From: Anaerotruncus massiliensis (ex Togo et al. 2026)
GTDB lineage: Bacteria > Bacillota > Clostridia > Oscillospirales > Ruminococcaceae
Direction of reading: 5' to 3'
Assembly: GCF_900199635.1 (NCBI RefSeq)
Contig: NZ_LT962687.1
Location: 667,501-731,500, forward strand
Length of the DNA stretch: 64,000 nt
In this document: piece after piece, positions 6,833-14,441 of the stretch
Layout: each line of letters opens with the position of its first letter
Numbering within the stretch: the stretch's first letter is position 1
Notes under the pieces: model-generated
The model's input: only the letters and a program-made list of their open reading frames with translations
Databases searched by the model: none
Told to the model about the DNA's origin: nothing
Program-made: the position numbers and the translations under genes

Positions 6833-6911
6833 ACCAATGCCCCCAATGCACAAAATACCTCGTCCAGTTTAGCACAAGTTCGGCAAAAAGGGAAGGGCTC
6901 GCCGGAACCCC

Positions 6912-6941
6912 TTGTACGCCGCCGGGGATTTATGGTATACT
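6912..6941 (+). promoter_or_regulatory. glyA promoter
   Basis: TTGTAC (-35) and TATACT (-10) with 18-bp spacing, about 130 bp upstream of the glyA start. The intervening leader is GC-rich and contains no recognised riboswitch. Confidence 0.75.
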
Positions 6942-7074
6942 GGAACCACTCGTGAAAAGGGCGGCCGCCCGCGGCCGCCCGGGGGACGCGTCGGACGCCT
7001 GCCGGATTCCGCGCGGTGCAGGTTCGCGCCCTCCGCCTACTCAAAATATGTGCCGGAGCGCGGCGGCGGAATGG

Positions 7075-8337
7075 ATGATTGTGATGTATCAGGACATGAT
7101 GGACACGATTGGGTTCGTCTCCAAAACCGACCCCGAGGTCGGCGCGGCGATGGGACGGGAGCTGGCCAGGCAGCGCCGCAACATCGAGCTGATCGCTTCG
7201 GAGAACATCGTCAGCCCCGCGGTGCTCGCCGCGATGGGCTCGGTGCTCACCAACAAGTACGCCGAGGGCTACCCCGCCAAGCGGTATTACGGCGGCTGCC
7301 AGAACGTCGACGAGGTGGAAAACATCGCCATCGAGCGCGCCAAGAAGCTCTTCGGCGCGGAGCACGCGAACGTGCAGCCCCACGCTGGCGCGCAGGCGAA
7401 CCTCGCGGTCTATTTCGCGCTGCTCGAGCCGGGCGACACCGTGCTGGGCATGAGCCTTGCCGACGGCGGCCACCTGACCCACGGCTCCCCCGTGAACCTC
7501 TCGGGCAAGTACTATAAGTTCGTCTCCTACGGCGTCGACCCCGTCACCGAGGTCATCGACTACGACAAGGTGCGGGAGATCGCGCTCGAATGCAAGCCCA
7601 AGCTGCTCGTCGCGGGCGCGTCGGCCTATCCGCGCGTCATCGACTTCGAGCGCCTTTCGGCGATCGCCAGGGAGGCCGGCGCCTATTTCATGGTCGACAT
7701 GGCGCACATCGCGGGCCTGGTCGCCGCGGGCGAGCACCCCAGCCCGGTGCCCTACGCCGACATCGTGACCACCACCACCCACAAGACGCTGCGCGGCCCG
7801 CGCGGCGGCATGATCCTCTGCCGCGAGGAGCTCGGCAAGAAGATCGACAAGGCGATCTTCCCCGGCATGCAGGGCGGCCCGCTCGAGCACATCATCGCCG
7901 CCAAGGCGGTCTGCTTCGGCGAGGCGATGACCCCCGAATTCAAGGCCTACCAACACCAGATCGTCCTCAACTGCCGCGCGCTCTCCAAGGCGCTCACCGC
8001 GCGCGGCTTCCGCCTCATCTCGGGCGGCAGCGACAATCACCTCGTGCTGCTCGACCTGCGCAACTTCGGCATCACCGGCAAGGACTTCGAGAAGAAGCTC
8101 GACGAGGTCTACATCACCGTCAACAAAAACGCCATCCCCAACGACCCGCAGAGCCCCTTCATCACGAGCGGCGTGCGCGTCGGCACCCCTGCCGTCACCA
8201 GCCGCGGCTTCGTCGAGGCGGACATGGAAAAGATTGCCGAGTTCTTCTACCTCACCGCCACGGACTTTGATAACAAGGCCGACGAGATCCGTGCCGGCGT
8301 TGAAGCCCTCTGCGCCAAGTACCCGCTCTACGAATAG
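7075..8337 (+). CDS. glyA: Serine hydroxymethyltransferase
   Basis: About 420 aa, normal for SHMT. This cytosolic PLP enzyme interconverts serine and glycine while loading one-carbon units on tetrahydrofolate. Family signatures are [45 protein letters not shown] and the PLP-lysine motif [14 protein letters not shown] (Lys at about residue 234). The start is uncertain: in-frame ATGs at 7075, 7084 and 7096 all have weak ribosome sites. I give the first; the conserved region begins soon after the third. It has its own promoter and no clear intrinsic terminator. The fold-back repeat at 8352-8514 follows. Confidence 0.96.
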   Translation: MIVMYQDMMDTIGFVSKTDPEVGAAMGRELARQRRNIELIASENIVSPAVLAAMGSVLTNKYAEGYPAKRYYGGCQNVDEVENIAIERAKKLFGAEHANVQPHAGAQANLAVYFALLEPGDTVLGMSLADGGHLTHGSPVNLSGKYYKFVSYGVDPVTEVIDYDKVREIALECKPKLLVAGASAYPRVIDFERLSAIAREAGAYFMVDMAHIAGLVAAGEHPSPVPYADIVTTTTHKTLRGPRGGMILCREELGKKIDKAIFPGMQGGPLEHIIAAKAVCFGEAMTPEFKAYQHQIVLNCRALSKALTARGFRLISGGSDNHLVLLDLRNFGITGKDFEKKLDEVYITVNKNAIPNDPQSPFITSGVRVGTPAVTSRGFVEADMEKIAEFFYLTATDFDNKADEIRAGVEALCAKYPLYE

Positions 8338-8351
8338 AGTTACGGACTTTT

Positions 8352-8514
8352 TTGTCGGCTTTCTTGTCGGCTTTCTTGAAAGAAAGCCTTGGCAAAGAAC
8401 GTTTGGTTCAGGCTGCGCGCCCTGCCCCGGGGCCGGCCGCCGCCCGTGCGGCGGAACCGCGCCGCACGGCGCGCGTCTGCGGCCGCGGGCGGCGTTTTGC
8501 CTGAACCAAACGGT
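8352..8514 (+). repeat. Fold-back (palindromic) intergenic element
   Basis: Two GTCGGCTTTCTT direct repeats lead into the hairpin GGCTTTCTT-ga-AAGAAAGCC, then CTTGGCAAAGAAC. A long palindrome follows, with outer arms GTTTGGTTCAGGC (8401-8413) and GCCTGAACCAAAC (8499-8511). Nested GC arms GCCGCCCG and CGGGCGGC lie inside. The 'CTTTCTT hairpin then CAAAGAA' layout recalls the first hairpin of repeat copy C (55159). No coding potential is seen. It may act as a terminator for glyA or be a non-autonomous repeat. Confidence 0.7.
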
Positions 8515-8600
8515 TTGCGCCGCTTATGAAGAAGCGGCCCTGCCGTCATCCCAGCCGCCGCCGGCAGGCGGCGGCTCGTTTTCTTTCGGAGGTGATTTTT

Positions 8601-9872
8601 ATGGCGGCTCCGCTGGCGGACCGCATCCGGCCGCAGACCCTCGACGACGTGGTGGGGCAGGAGCACCTGCTCGCGCCCGGGATGGTGCTGCGGCGGATGG
8701 TCGAGACGGGCAGCATCCCCAATTTGATCTTCTACGGACCGTCGGGGGTCGGCAAGACGACCGTTGCGTCGATCATCGCGAAAAAGGCGGGCAAAAAGCT
8801 CGTCCGCCTCAACGGCACCACCGCCTCGACGCAGGACATCCGCGACGCGGTGGCCGCGCGCGACACGATCGACGGGCTGGGCGGGGTGCTTCTCTACCTC
8901 GACGAGATCCAGTACCTCAACAAAAAGCAGCAGCAGTCGCTGCTTGAGTGCATCGAGGACGGTTCGGTCACGCTGATCGCCTCCACGACCGAGAACCCCT
9001 ATTTCTACGTCTACGGCGCGGTGCTCTCCCGCAGCACGGTGTTCGAGTTTAAGCCGGTCACCCCTGCGGATACGGCGCGCGCCGTCCGGCGCGCGTTCGA
9101 GGCCGCGGGGGAGGACGGCGGATACGTCCTCGCGGAGGGCGTGGTGGAATACATCGCGCAGGCGTGCGGCGGCGACGTGCGCAAGGCAGTCAACGCGGTC
9201 GAGCTGCTCGCGCTCGCGGCCGGCGGCCAGCGGGAGATCACCCTGGAGGACGCGAAGCAGGTCGCGCAGAAGAGCGCGATGCGCTACGACCGCGAGGGCG
9301 ACGAGCACTACGACCTGCTCTCCGCGCTGCAAAAATCCATCCGCGGCTCGGATGAAAACGCCGCCCTCCACTATCTCGCGCGACTGCTCGAGGCGGGCGA
9401 CCTGCTCTCCCCCTGCCGCCGCCTGCTCGTGATCGCCAGCGAGGACATCGGGCTGGCCTATCCGATGGCGATCGCCGTCACCAAGGCGTGCGTCGACGCG
9501 GCGGTGCAGATCGGCCTGCCCGAGGCGCAGATCCCGCTGGCCGAGGCGGTCGTGCTGCTCGCGACCGCGCCCAAGTCGAACGCCTCCTGCATGGCGATCG
9601 AGGAGGCGATGGCCGACGTGCGCGCCGGGAAGTCCGGCCCGCCGCCCCGCTGCCTCCAGAACAGGCACTTCGACGGCGCGGACGTCAAAAATCCCGGCCA
9701 GTTCTACCGCTATCCGCACGACTATCCCAACCACTACCTGCGCCAGCAGTACCTGCCCGACGCCCTGCGCGACCGGGTCTACTACCGGTTCGGGGACAAC
9801 AAGACGGAACAGGCGGCCAAAGCCTATCGTGAAAAGCTCCTGCGCGAGGCCGCTCCGGAGAAAGGGGAATGA
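8601..9872 (+). CDS. rarA: Replication-associated recombination protein A (AAA+ ATPase)
   Basis: A 423-aa MgsA/RarA/WRNIP1-family clamp-loader-like AAA+ ATPase acting at stalled replication forks. Walker A is GPSGVGKTT (about residue 46), Walker B is LLYLDEIQYLN (about 96), and sensor 1 is IASTTENPYF (about 128). The C-terminal RarA tetramerisation region follows, with RLLVIASEDIGLAYP and the family-typical YRYPHDYPNHYLRQQYLP block. The ATG start has GGAGGTG 6 nt upstream, and a longer upstream frame has no ribosome site. The stop is 4 bp before a lipoprotein gene, so the two probably share a transcript. Confidence 0.96.
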   Translation: MAAPLADRIRPQTLDDVVGQEHLLAPGMVLRRMVETGSIPNLIFYGPSGVGKTTVASIIAKKAGKKLVRLNGTTASTQDIRDAVAARDTIDGLGGVLLYLDEIQYLNKKQQQSLLECIEDGSVTLIASTTENPYFYVYGAVLSRSTVFEFKPVTPADTARAVRRAFEAAGEDGGYVLAEGVVEYIAQACGGDVRKAVNAVELLALAAGGQREITLEDAKQVAQKSAMRYDREGDEHYDLLSALQKSIRGSDENAALHYLARLLEAGDLLSPCRRLLVIASEDIGLAYPMAIAVTKACVDAAVQIGLPEAQIPLAEAVVLLATAPKSNASCMAIEEAMADVRAGKSGPPPRCLQNRHFDGADVKNPGQFYRYPHDYPNHYLRQQYLPDALRDRVYYRFGDNKTEQAAKAYREKLLREAAPEKGE

Positions 9873-9876
9873 CGCG

Positions 9877-10908
9877 ATGAAACGGCTGATTGCCATGCTC
9901 CTCTGCGCCTGCCTGCTCCTGGCGGGGTGCGGCATCCCCGATCCGCCCCGCCAGGAGCAGGCAGGCGCAGAGGAGCATGGTTCCGTGCCGGAGCAGACCG
10001 CCTCCTCGCATCCGGAGGCGTCCTCCGCGCCCGCCGAACAGCCGGGCATCGAGGCCGAGCCGCCGCCGGAGGAATCCCTTTCCCCGGCGCGGACGGCGGA
10101 GCTGCTGGCCGCCGCGCTTCGGGAGGGGGACGTCCCCGCGCTCGAGGCGCTGGCCAATCCCGCCTTCGGCGTGGAGGGCAAGCTCGACTACTGGAAGGCG
10201 GTTTCAATCGACAGCGTCTCGCATGGGGAACCGGAACAGGACGGCGAAGATTGGCTCTGCCGATTCACGCTGGAGGTGTCCGACCCGGGCGAAACGCCCC
10301 TCAAGACGGGTGAAAACGCCTGTGTCGCGCGGATCGGCTGTGCGCCCTACGGCATGTGGGACCGCTATTCGGTGCTGTCCTTCGCGCCCGCGGGCAAGGA
10401 GATACCCGGCACGGAGCTGTCGCGGAGCGCCGCCGCGCGGCAGGTCCGGTGGATGCGCGATTTCGCCTTTTTCGAGACGTTCGACGACCCGGCGGAGATC
10501 GACCGTGGGGCGCTGCTCGACTTCCTGCTCGGGACGGCCGCGCGGGACTATCCCGAGGAGGAGGCGACCCCGATCGGGATCGGCTCCGGCCTCGGCTATA
10601 CCCAGGCGCAGCTCGACGCGGTTGCTGAAACCTATTTTGGCCTGACCGGCTTCGTCATGACCGATTCGCCCCTCTACGACGCGGAGAGCGGCTGCTATGG
10701 GCTCAACGGGCACGGCGGCGGCTACCGCAACGAGCGGATTGTGCGGATCGACGAGGGCGCGGACCGGTGCGACGTCTGGATCGAACAGTACGGCGAGCCG
10801 TTCCAGCTCCTGCCGAACGGCGCCCTCCGGTATACCCTCGCGCCCAACGGCGACGGCAGCTTCCGGTACCTCTCGGTGAAGGCGTTCCCGGCTGTGCCGG
10901 AATCATAG
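9877..10908 (+). CDS. Lipoprotein of unknown function
   Basis: A 343-aa protein with a lipoprotein signal peptide: MKRLIAMLLCACLLLAGCG, with lipobox LLAGC and Cys about 18. A low-complexity Pro/Glu/Ala/Ser linker (about 20-65) precedes a globular extracellular domain. I recognise no family. The C-terminal part (about 245-340: AETYFG, YDAESGCYG, GHGGGY, then FRYLSVKAF) resembles the C-terminal half of the lipoprotein at 48089 (LAYFG, YDAQKNVYQ, RGGGLG, FQYRSVQVL), suggesting paralogues. The start ATG has GAAAGGGG upstream. It lies 4 bp after rarA. Confidence 0.85.
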   Translation: MKRLIAMLLCACLLLAGCGIPDPPRQEQAGAEEHGSVPEQTASSHPEASSAPAEQPGIEAEPPPEESLSPARTAELLAAALREGDVPALEALANPAFGVEGKLDYWKAVSIDSVSHGEPEQDGEDWLCRFTLEVSDPGETPLKTGENACVARIGCAPYGMWDRYSVLSFAPAGKEIPGTELSRSAAARQVRWMRDFAFFETFDDPAEIDRGALLDFLLGTAARDYPEEEATPIGIGSGLGYTQAQLDAVAETYFGLTGFVMTDSPLYDAESGCYGLNGHGGGYRNERIVRIDEGADRCDVWIEQYGEPFQLLPNGALRYTLAPNGDGSFRYLSVKAFPAVPES

Positions 10909-10954
10909 CGGAAAGAGGTGATCACGGGCAATCCGGCCCGTTCACATAACAAAA

Positions 10955-11042
10955 CGCGGGGATCAAAACACGGCCCGGTTGGTAGTCCGGGCGCGGCGGT
11001 AGCCGTCAGTAACCTGCCTCCTAAGGTTGTCCGTTCCCCGCG
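10955..11042 (+). ncRNA. yjdF riboswitch
   Basis: A structured leader directly upstream of a yjdF gene. The closing stem pairs CGCGGGG (10955-10961) with CCCCGCG (11036-11042). Inside lie GGTTGGTAGTCC, CGGCGGTAGCCG, TCAGTAACC and CCTAAGGTTG segments. The yjdF motif is a known Firmicutes riboswitch class found upstream of yjdF and reported to respond to azaaromatic compounds. I assign it from genomic position plus the stem-loop layout; a covariance-model match was not run. TTTTTTAGGAGG follows closely, so translational control is likely. Confidence 0.8.
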
Positions 11043-11070
11043 GCGAACACTTTTTTAGGAGGAACGGCAA

Positions 11071-11487
11071 ATGGACATTCGCGGCAGGACAACGGTTTAT
11101 TTCGAGGACCCGTTCTGGGTCGCGGTTTGCGAGGTTTCCGAGGGCGGAAAGCTGCGCGCCGCGCGGGTGGTGTTCGGCGCGGAGCCGAAGGACTACGAGG
11201 TTTACGGGTATTTCCTCGATCACTGGCGAAGGCTGCGGTTCAGTCCGCCCGTCCCCGATGGGGAAAGCGCCGCAAGGCAGATCAATCCAAAGCGGATGCA
11301 GCGGGAGATCGCGCGCGGGCTTGCCCGGACGGGAACGGGGACCAAGGCGCAGCAGGCGGTGAGCCTGATGCGCGAGGAAGCGGCGCGCGAGCGCAAGGTG
11401 AACGCAAAGGCGCGCGCCGAAGAGGAAAAGGCGCAGCGGTACGCGCTGCGCCAGCAGAAGAAAAAGGAAAAGCACCGGGGCCGCTAG
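11071..11487 (+). CDS. yjdF: YjdF family protein (DUF2992)
   Basis: A 138-aa protein with an N-terminal beta-rich part (TTVYFEDPFWVAVCEV) and the family's highly charged C-terminus (INPKRMQREIARG, GTKAQQAVSLMREE, and QQKKKEKHRGR at the end). The molecular function of the family is unknown; its genes are typically controlled by the yjdF RNA, as here. The ATG has TTAGGAGG 7 nt upstream. It is monocistronic, with a terminator at 11498. Confidence 0.92.
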   Translation: MDIRGRTTVYFEDPFWVAVCEVSEGGKLRAARVVFGAEPKDYEVYGYFLDHWRRLRFSPPVPDGESAARQINPKRMQREIARGLARTGTGTKAQQAVSLMREEAARERKVNAKARAEEEKAQRYALRQQKKKEKHRGR

Positions 11488-11497
11488 GCCCCAGAAG

Positions 11498-11537
11498 AGG
11501 GAAGGGGGCTTTGCGGATTTCTGCAAAGCCCCCTTCC
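11498..11537 (+). terminator. Intrinsic terminator of yjdF
   Basis: The 16-bp perfect arms GGGAAGGGGGCTTTGC and GCAAAGCCCCCTTCCC flank an 8-nt loop, followed by only a short T-containing tail (TTATCC). Confidence 0.85.
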
Positions 11538-11597
11538 CTTATCCAAAACGTTGCGACTGGTGACACATTTCGCCACAGGCTGATCAGATCCTGCTAT

Positions 11598-11633
11598 CCT
11601 TGTAAGGGCCACATGGCCCAAAAACTTACAAGG
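11598..11633 (+). promoter_or_regulatory. Inverted repeat over the xre leader and ribosome site
   Basis: CCTTGTAAG (11598-11606) and CTTACAAGG (11625-11633) are perfect 9-bp arms, with an inner GGCC-acat-GGCC hairpin. The right arm touches the GGAAGG ribosome site. It could be an operator for the XRE repressor encoded just downstream (autoregulation) or an RNA hairpin masking the ribosome site. A TATCCT hexamer overlaps the left arm. Confidence 0.6.
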
Positions 11634-11644
11634 AAGGTGAAGGG

Positions 11645-11881
11645 ATGCCGATTGACGGGGATATTCTCAAAGAACTGCGCAGGGACCAGGGCTATACTCA
11701 AGAAGAGATGGGGCGGATATTCGGGCTGTCTGTGAAAGCCTACTCGAGCCGGGAAACGGGACGGACGAAGACCAGCATCGAAATGCTGGAAAAGATGGCG
11801 GATCATCTGGGCACCTCAACCGATTATCTGTTGGGACGCACAGCGGTTGAAAAGCCCTACCCACCACGGCGGCGCAGGTAA
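11645..11881 (+). CDS. XRE-family helix-turn-helix regulator
   Basis: A 78-aa Cro/CI-type DNA-binding protein. The HTH spans residues about 7-62: ILKELRRDQGYTQEEMGRIFGLSVKAYSSRETGRTKTSIEMLEKMADHL in three linked stretches, followed by GTSTDYLLGR, a hallmark of this family. The C-terminus is a short basic tail (PPRRRR). The ATG has GGAAGGTGAAGGG upstream. An inverted repeat covers its leader, so autorepression is likely. No partner gene or phage context is seen. Confidence 0.9.
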   Translation: MPIDGDILKELRRDQGYTQEEMGRIFGLSVKAYSSRETGRTKTSIEMLEKMADHLGTSTDYLLGRTAVEKPYPPRRRR

Positions 11882-11922
11882 AAAGGAACCCCGGGACGGC
11901 GCGCCGTCCCGGGGTTCCTTTT
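11881..11922. terminator. Bidirectional terminator between convergent genes
   Basis: The 19-bp perfect arms AAAAGGAACCCCGGGACGG and CCGTCCCGGGGTTCCTTTT flank a CGCG loop. Its A and T ends serve both the xre gene (plus) and the S1-domain gene (minus). It starts at the last base of the xre stop codon. Confidence 0.93.
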
Positions 11923-11931
11923 ATGTATCGT

Positions 11932-12864
11932 TTAGTCTCCGTCGAACACTGTTTCGATCAGCCGGTCGGAGCAGTCGGGCGAATAACGCCACCGGTTCAG
12001 GTGCCCCTCCGTGAGAAAATAGCGGGTGGGCTGGGCGCGCCACGAGGCCTCAAAGGAATCGACGATGATGAGCTTTACCTTCATCTTTTCCGGGATGAGG
12101 CTTTTGATATAGACGCTCGCGTGCTGGCCGACGGCCACTCCCTCGCGCGGTTCCGCAAGCCCGGCGAGGTTGGGGGAAAGCTCGACGAACACGCCGTATT
12201 CCTCCACCGAACGCACGATGCCCGCCACCGTCTCGCCCGCCGAGAACATGGCGGCGTTTTCGCTCCAGGTGCCGAGCAGCTCCTTGTGGGAGAGGGAGAC
12301 GCGCCCGCCCGGTTCAAGCGCCTTGACGACCGCCCTGATGTCCTGCGCGGGGGAGAAGCGGTCGCGCGGGTGGGAGATTCGGCTGATGGAGATTGCGTCG
12401 ATCGGGATGAGGGAGGGGATGCCGCAGCCGATATCCACGAAACACCCGAACGATTCCAGATGGGTGACACGCGCGTCGATGATGTCGCCGGGGACGAGGG
12501 ACGCGATATAATTGTCCTGGCACTCCTGCTGGACCGCGCGGCGGGACAGCTGGGGGATGACGGTGCCGTCGGACGCTTTGACAAAGCCGGTGATGCGGTA
12601 GCAGACCGGCTTGTTGACTCTGGAGATGATGGCGATGTCGCGGGTGGTGCCCTCCGCGATCCCGAGCGCCGCTTCGTCGCGCGGGATGATTCCGCGCCAT
12701 GCGCCCATGTCCACAATCAGGTTGTGGTCGGGGTCGCAGACGACCGCGCGGCTTTCCAGGATGCGCCCCGAGGCGTGCGCCTCCTGAAGGGCGCTCAGCG
12801 AGTGGAACGCCTGCCGGTTCGCCGGGGTATCTATCAGCAGTCCTTCCGGTTTGTAGTTTGGCAT
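11932..12864 (-). CDS. S1 RNA-binding domain protein
   Basis: A 310-aa protein with two clear S1 (OB-fold) domains. One spans residues about 120-190 (VPGDIIDARVTHLESFGCFVDIG and PRDRFSPAQDIRAVV) and one about 205-270 (AGETVAGIVRSVEEYGVFVELSP and GLAEP). A degenerate N-terminal S1-like segment precedes them. Short S1-like proteins of this size are common in Clostridia and are often annotated as 30S ribosomal protein S1; a role in translation or RNA turnover is likely but not demonstrated. The start ATG has AAGAGGAGGG upstream. It stands alone on the minus strand, ended by the bidirectional terminator at 11881. Confidence 0.9.
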   Translation of the reverse strand: MPNYKPEGLLIDTPANRQAFHSLSALQEAHASGRILESRAVVCDPDHNLIVDMGAWRGIIPRDEAALGIAEGTTRDIAIISRVNKPVCYRITGFVKASDGTVIPQLSRRAVQQECQDNYIASLVPGDIIDARVTHLESFGCFVDIGCGIPSLIPIDAISISRISHPRDRFSPAQDIRAVVKALEPGGRVSLSHKELLGTWSENAAMFSAGETVAGIVRSVEEYGVFVELSPNLAGLAEPREGVAVGQHASVYIKSLIPEKMKVKLIIVDSFEASWRAQPTRYFLTEGHLNRWRYSPDCSDRLIETVFDGD

Positions 12865-12924
12865 TTTGTGAGCCCTCCTCTTTCAACATACCCCATTTAT
12901 ATGAGCGCGTGGGGCGGAATAGAA

Positions 12925-13437
12925 GATGGATTTGCCTTTGGATTGCCGCTCGGGGAGCGGCGAAGACCTCGTTGATTTGCCACGCTGCGCCCGGCGGGGC
13001 TTTAGATGCGCTCCTCGCCTGCGGCGAGCGCCGCAGAGCGGCGACGCGCATTCAAAGAGGGCCACAGGCGCCACTTGTCCCTACGGGACAAATGGTGTCC
13101 CCATTCGGGCTGTCGCTTCGCGACCCCTTTGGATTCCCCGTAGGGAGTCGCCATGCGACCCGGCCCTGCGGGCCGGAACCCTAAGCGGAGCCGCCTTCGG
13201 CGGCAAAAATCGCGAGCGCGTTCCGCCGCGCGGCGGTTTTGGGTTTTCCGCCCTGCGGACGGACGGCCTTTTTCGCGCCCCTCCGGGGCGTTCCAGATGT
13301 GCCGCCTGCGGCGGCGGAGATTGCCGGGTCCCGCCCCGGCGGTGGTTTTGGATTTGCCGCGCTGCGCACGGCGGGGCTTTCGCGGGAATTGCCGCCCGTG
13401 GGCGGCAAGAATCACGGGCGCGTTCCGCCGCGCACCA
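12925..13437 (+). repeat. Hairpin field, non-coding, next to repeat copy A
   Basis: No convincing gene. The 500 bp consist almost entirely of short GC-rich palindromes in series, for example GCCGCTC-gg-GGAGCGGC (12945), CTCGCC-tgc-GGCGAG, TTGTCC-ctac-GGGACAA, GTCGC-ttc-GCGAC, GCCGCC-tt-CGGCGGC and TTGCCGCCC-gt-GGGCGGCAA (13389-13408). Open frames here are long only because GC-rich DNA has few stop codons, and they lack ribosome sites. The last palindrome also precedes copy B, with a changed but still paired stem. Confidence 0.65.
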
Positions 13438-13941
13438 CGGGTTCCTTTTCGGACGGACGAAAAGGAACGAAAAGTCCGCCTAAGGGGGCTCCACCGCCCC
13501 CTTAGGGATCCCCTGGAGTACCTTGCCATAACCCGCAGACTACCGCCGCTCCCCACGGGTACACAAGCTGAGGGCTCAATTCAGGTTGCGGACGCACCCA
13601 ACAACGCACACCGGATGGCTCGCCGGGGACCCGCGGCGAAGCCGCGCAGTTTTCCGCCTCCGCGTGGGCGCTGCGCGCCACGCAAAAGCGGCCGTGCCTC
13701 CCCGAATGTATTTTCGGTACGGTTCCGGAGGCTCGCCGGCAGAAGCATTGCGCCCGCGGCGCGGCGGCGGGCGGGATGCTGTACACCCGTCCGCTGATCC
13801 GTGACAGGGCGCCGCCGACTTTGGCCGAAGGCCAACCGGAGGCGGCGCGGGGGTCAAGGGGTTCTCCCCTTGCGGTTTCTTTCCCCCATTTCTTGTCCGC
13901 ACAAGAAATGGGGCCGCCTGCCGGGGCGGAACCCGGCAGGC
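13438..13941 (+). repeat. Dispersed structured element, copy A
   Basis: A 504-bp non-coding copy of an element found again at 44395 and 55155, in the same orientation. The order of parts is: H1 hairpin GTTCCTTTTCG/CGAAAAGGAAC (13441-13468); H2 CCTAAGGGGGC/CGCCCCCTTAGG (13479-13506); a conserved unpaired-looking block (GGAGTACCTTGCCATAACCC, CTCCCCACGGGTACAC, TTCAGGTTGCGG); H3 GCCGCCG and GGCGGC with inner TTGGCC-gaa-GGCCAA; H4 AAGGGG-ttct-CCCCTT (13856-13871); H5 CCCCATTTCTTGT-ccgc-ACAAGAAATGGGG (13884-13913); H6 CCTGCCGGG/CCCGGCAGG. There are no transposase genes or terminal inverted repeats. It lies between divergent genes. Confidence 0.85.
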
Positions 13942-14070
13942 TACGCTGCTCCCTGAGCAGCAAGCCTAAAACCGCCGTCGGTCAACCACCGACAAACTGT
14001 GCCGCTCGCTGAGCGGCAAACCTGAAACAGCCGTCGGCCGGCCACCGACATACTCCTCCGCCCGTGGGCG
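13942..14070 (+). repeat. Small palindromes following copy A
   Basis: A series of short hairpins: GCTGCTC-cct-GAGCAGC, GTCGGT-caacc-ACCGAC, GCCGCTC-gct-GAGCGGC, GTCGG-ccggcca-CCGAC and TCCGCCC-gt-GGGCGGA. The GCCGCTC-NNN-GAGCGGCAAA unit recurs beside copies B and C. No gene is seen. The promoter of the following operon must lie within or just after this stretch (about 14070-14160), where the DNA becomes AT-richer. Confidence 0.65.
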
Positions 14071-14172
14071 GAAAAAAGGAAAATTCACAACTCGCGCCTT
14101 GCGTTAGAAATAGTTCTTCTGTATAATAATAGATTGTAGTATTCCAAGGAAACGTGTCGGGAGGCGGGTAGA

Positions 14173-14394
14173 ATGGATATCCAGATCGGCGATGTGCTCA
14201 TCATGAAAAAACCGCACCCCTGCGGGGAAAACCGCTTCACGGTGGGCCGTGTGGGGATGGATTTCCGCATCCGCTGCGTCGGCTGCGGGCGCGAGGTGAT
14301 GGTGCCGCGCGCCAAGGTGGAAAAGAACATCAAAAAGGTTTTGCGCGGCGAAACCGAGCTCGGGCGGGAAGAACTCAAAATCCGGCATTTGTAG
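14173..14394 (+). CDS. DUF951 family protein
   Basis: A 73-aa small basic protein of the conserved Firmicutes DUF951 family. Features are IGDVLIMKKPHPCG near the start, then RIRCVGCGREVMVPRAKVEKNIKKV. The His-Pro-Cys and Cys-x-x-Cys residues suggest a metal-binding or nucleic-acid-binding fold; the function is unknown. The ATG at 14173 has GGGAGGCGGG upstream. It is the first gene of an apparent operon with prfA 47 bp downstream. Confidence 0.88.
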   Translation: MDIQIGDVLIMKKPHPCGENRFTVGRVGMDFRIRCVGCGREVMVPRAKVEKNIKKVLRGETELGREELKIRHL

Positions 14395-14441
14395 CAGCCT
14401 TTCCCATCCGCTGAAAAGAGAAACACACAGGAGGGAACGGC

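Noticed and set aside
6952-7074. Longer glyA open frame beginning at 6952
   Set aside because: The extra 41 codons are Arg/Ala/Pro-rich, start at the promoter itself and have no ribosome site; SHMT normally begins near the ATGs at 7075-7096.
13438-13941. The dispersed element considered as an insertion sequence
   Set aside because: No transposase frame, no terminal inverted repeats and no visible target duplications in any of the three copies.
13502-13963. Open frames of 70-190 codons inside repeat copies A, B and C, some with similar translations
   Set aside because: The similarity follows from the shared DNA repeat. The frames differ between copies, lack ribosome sites and cross the conserved hairpins, so a structured non-coding element explains them better.
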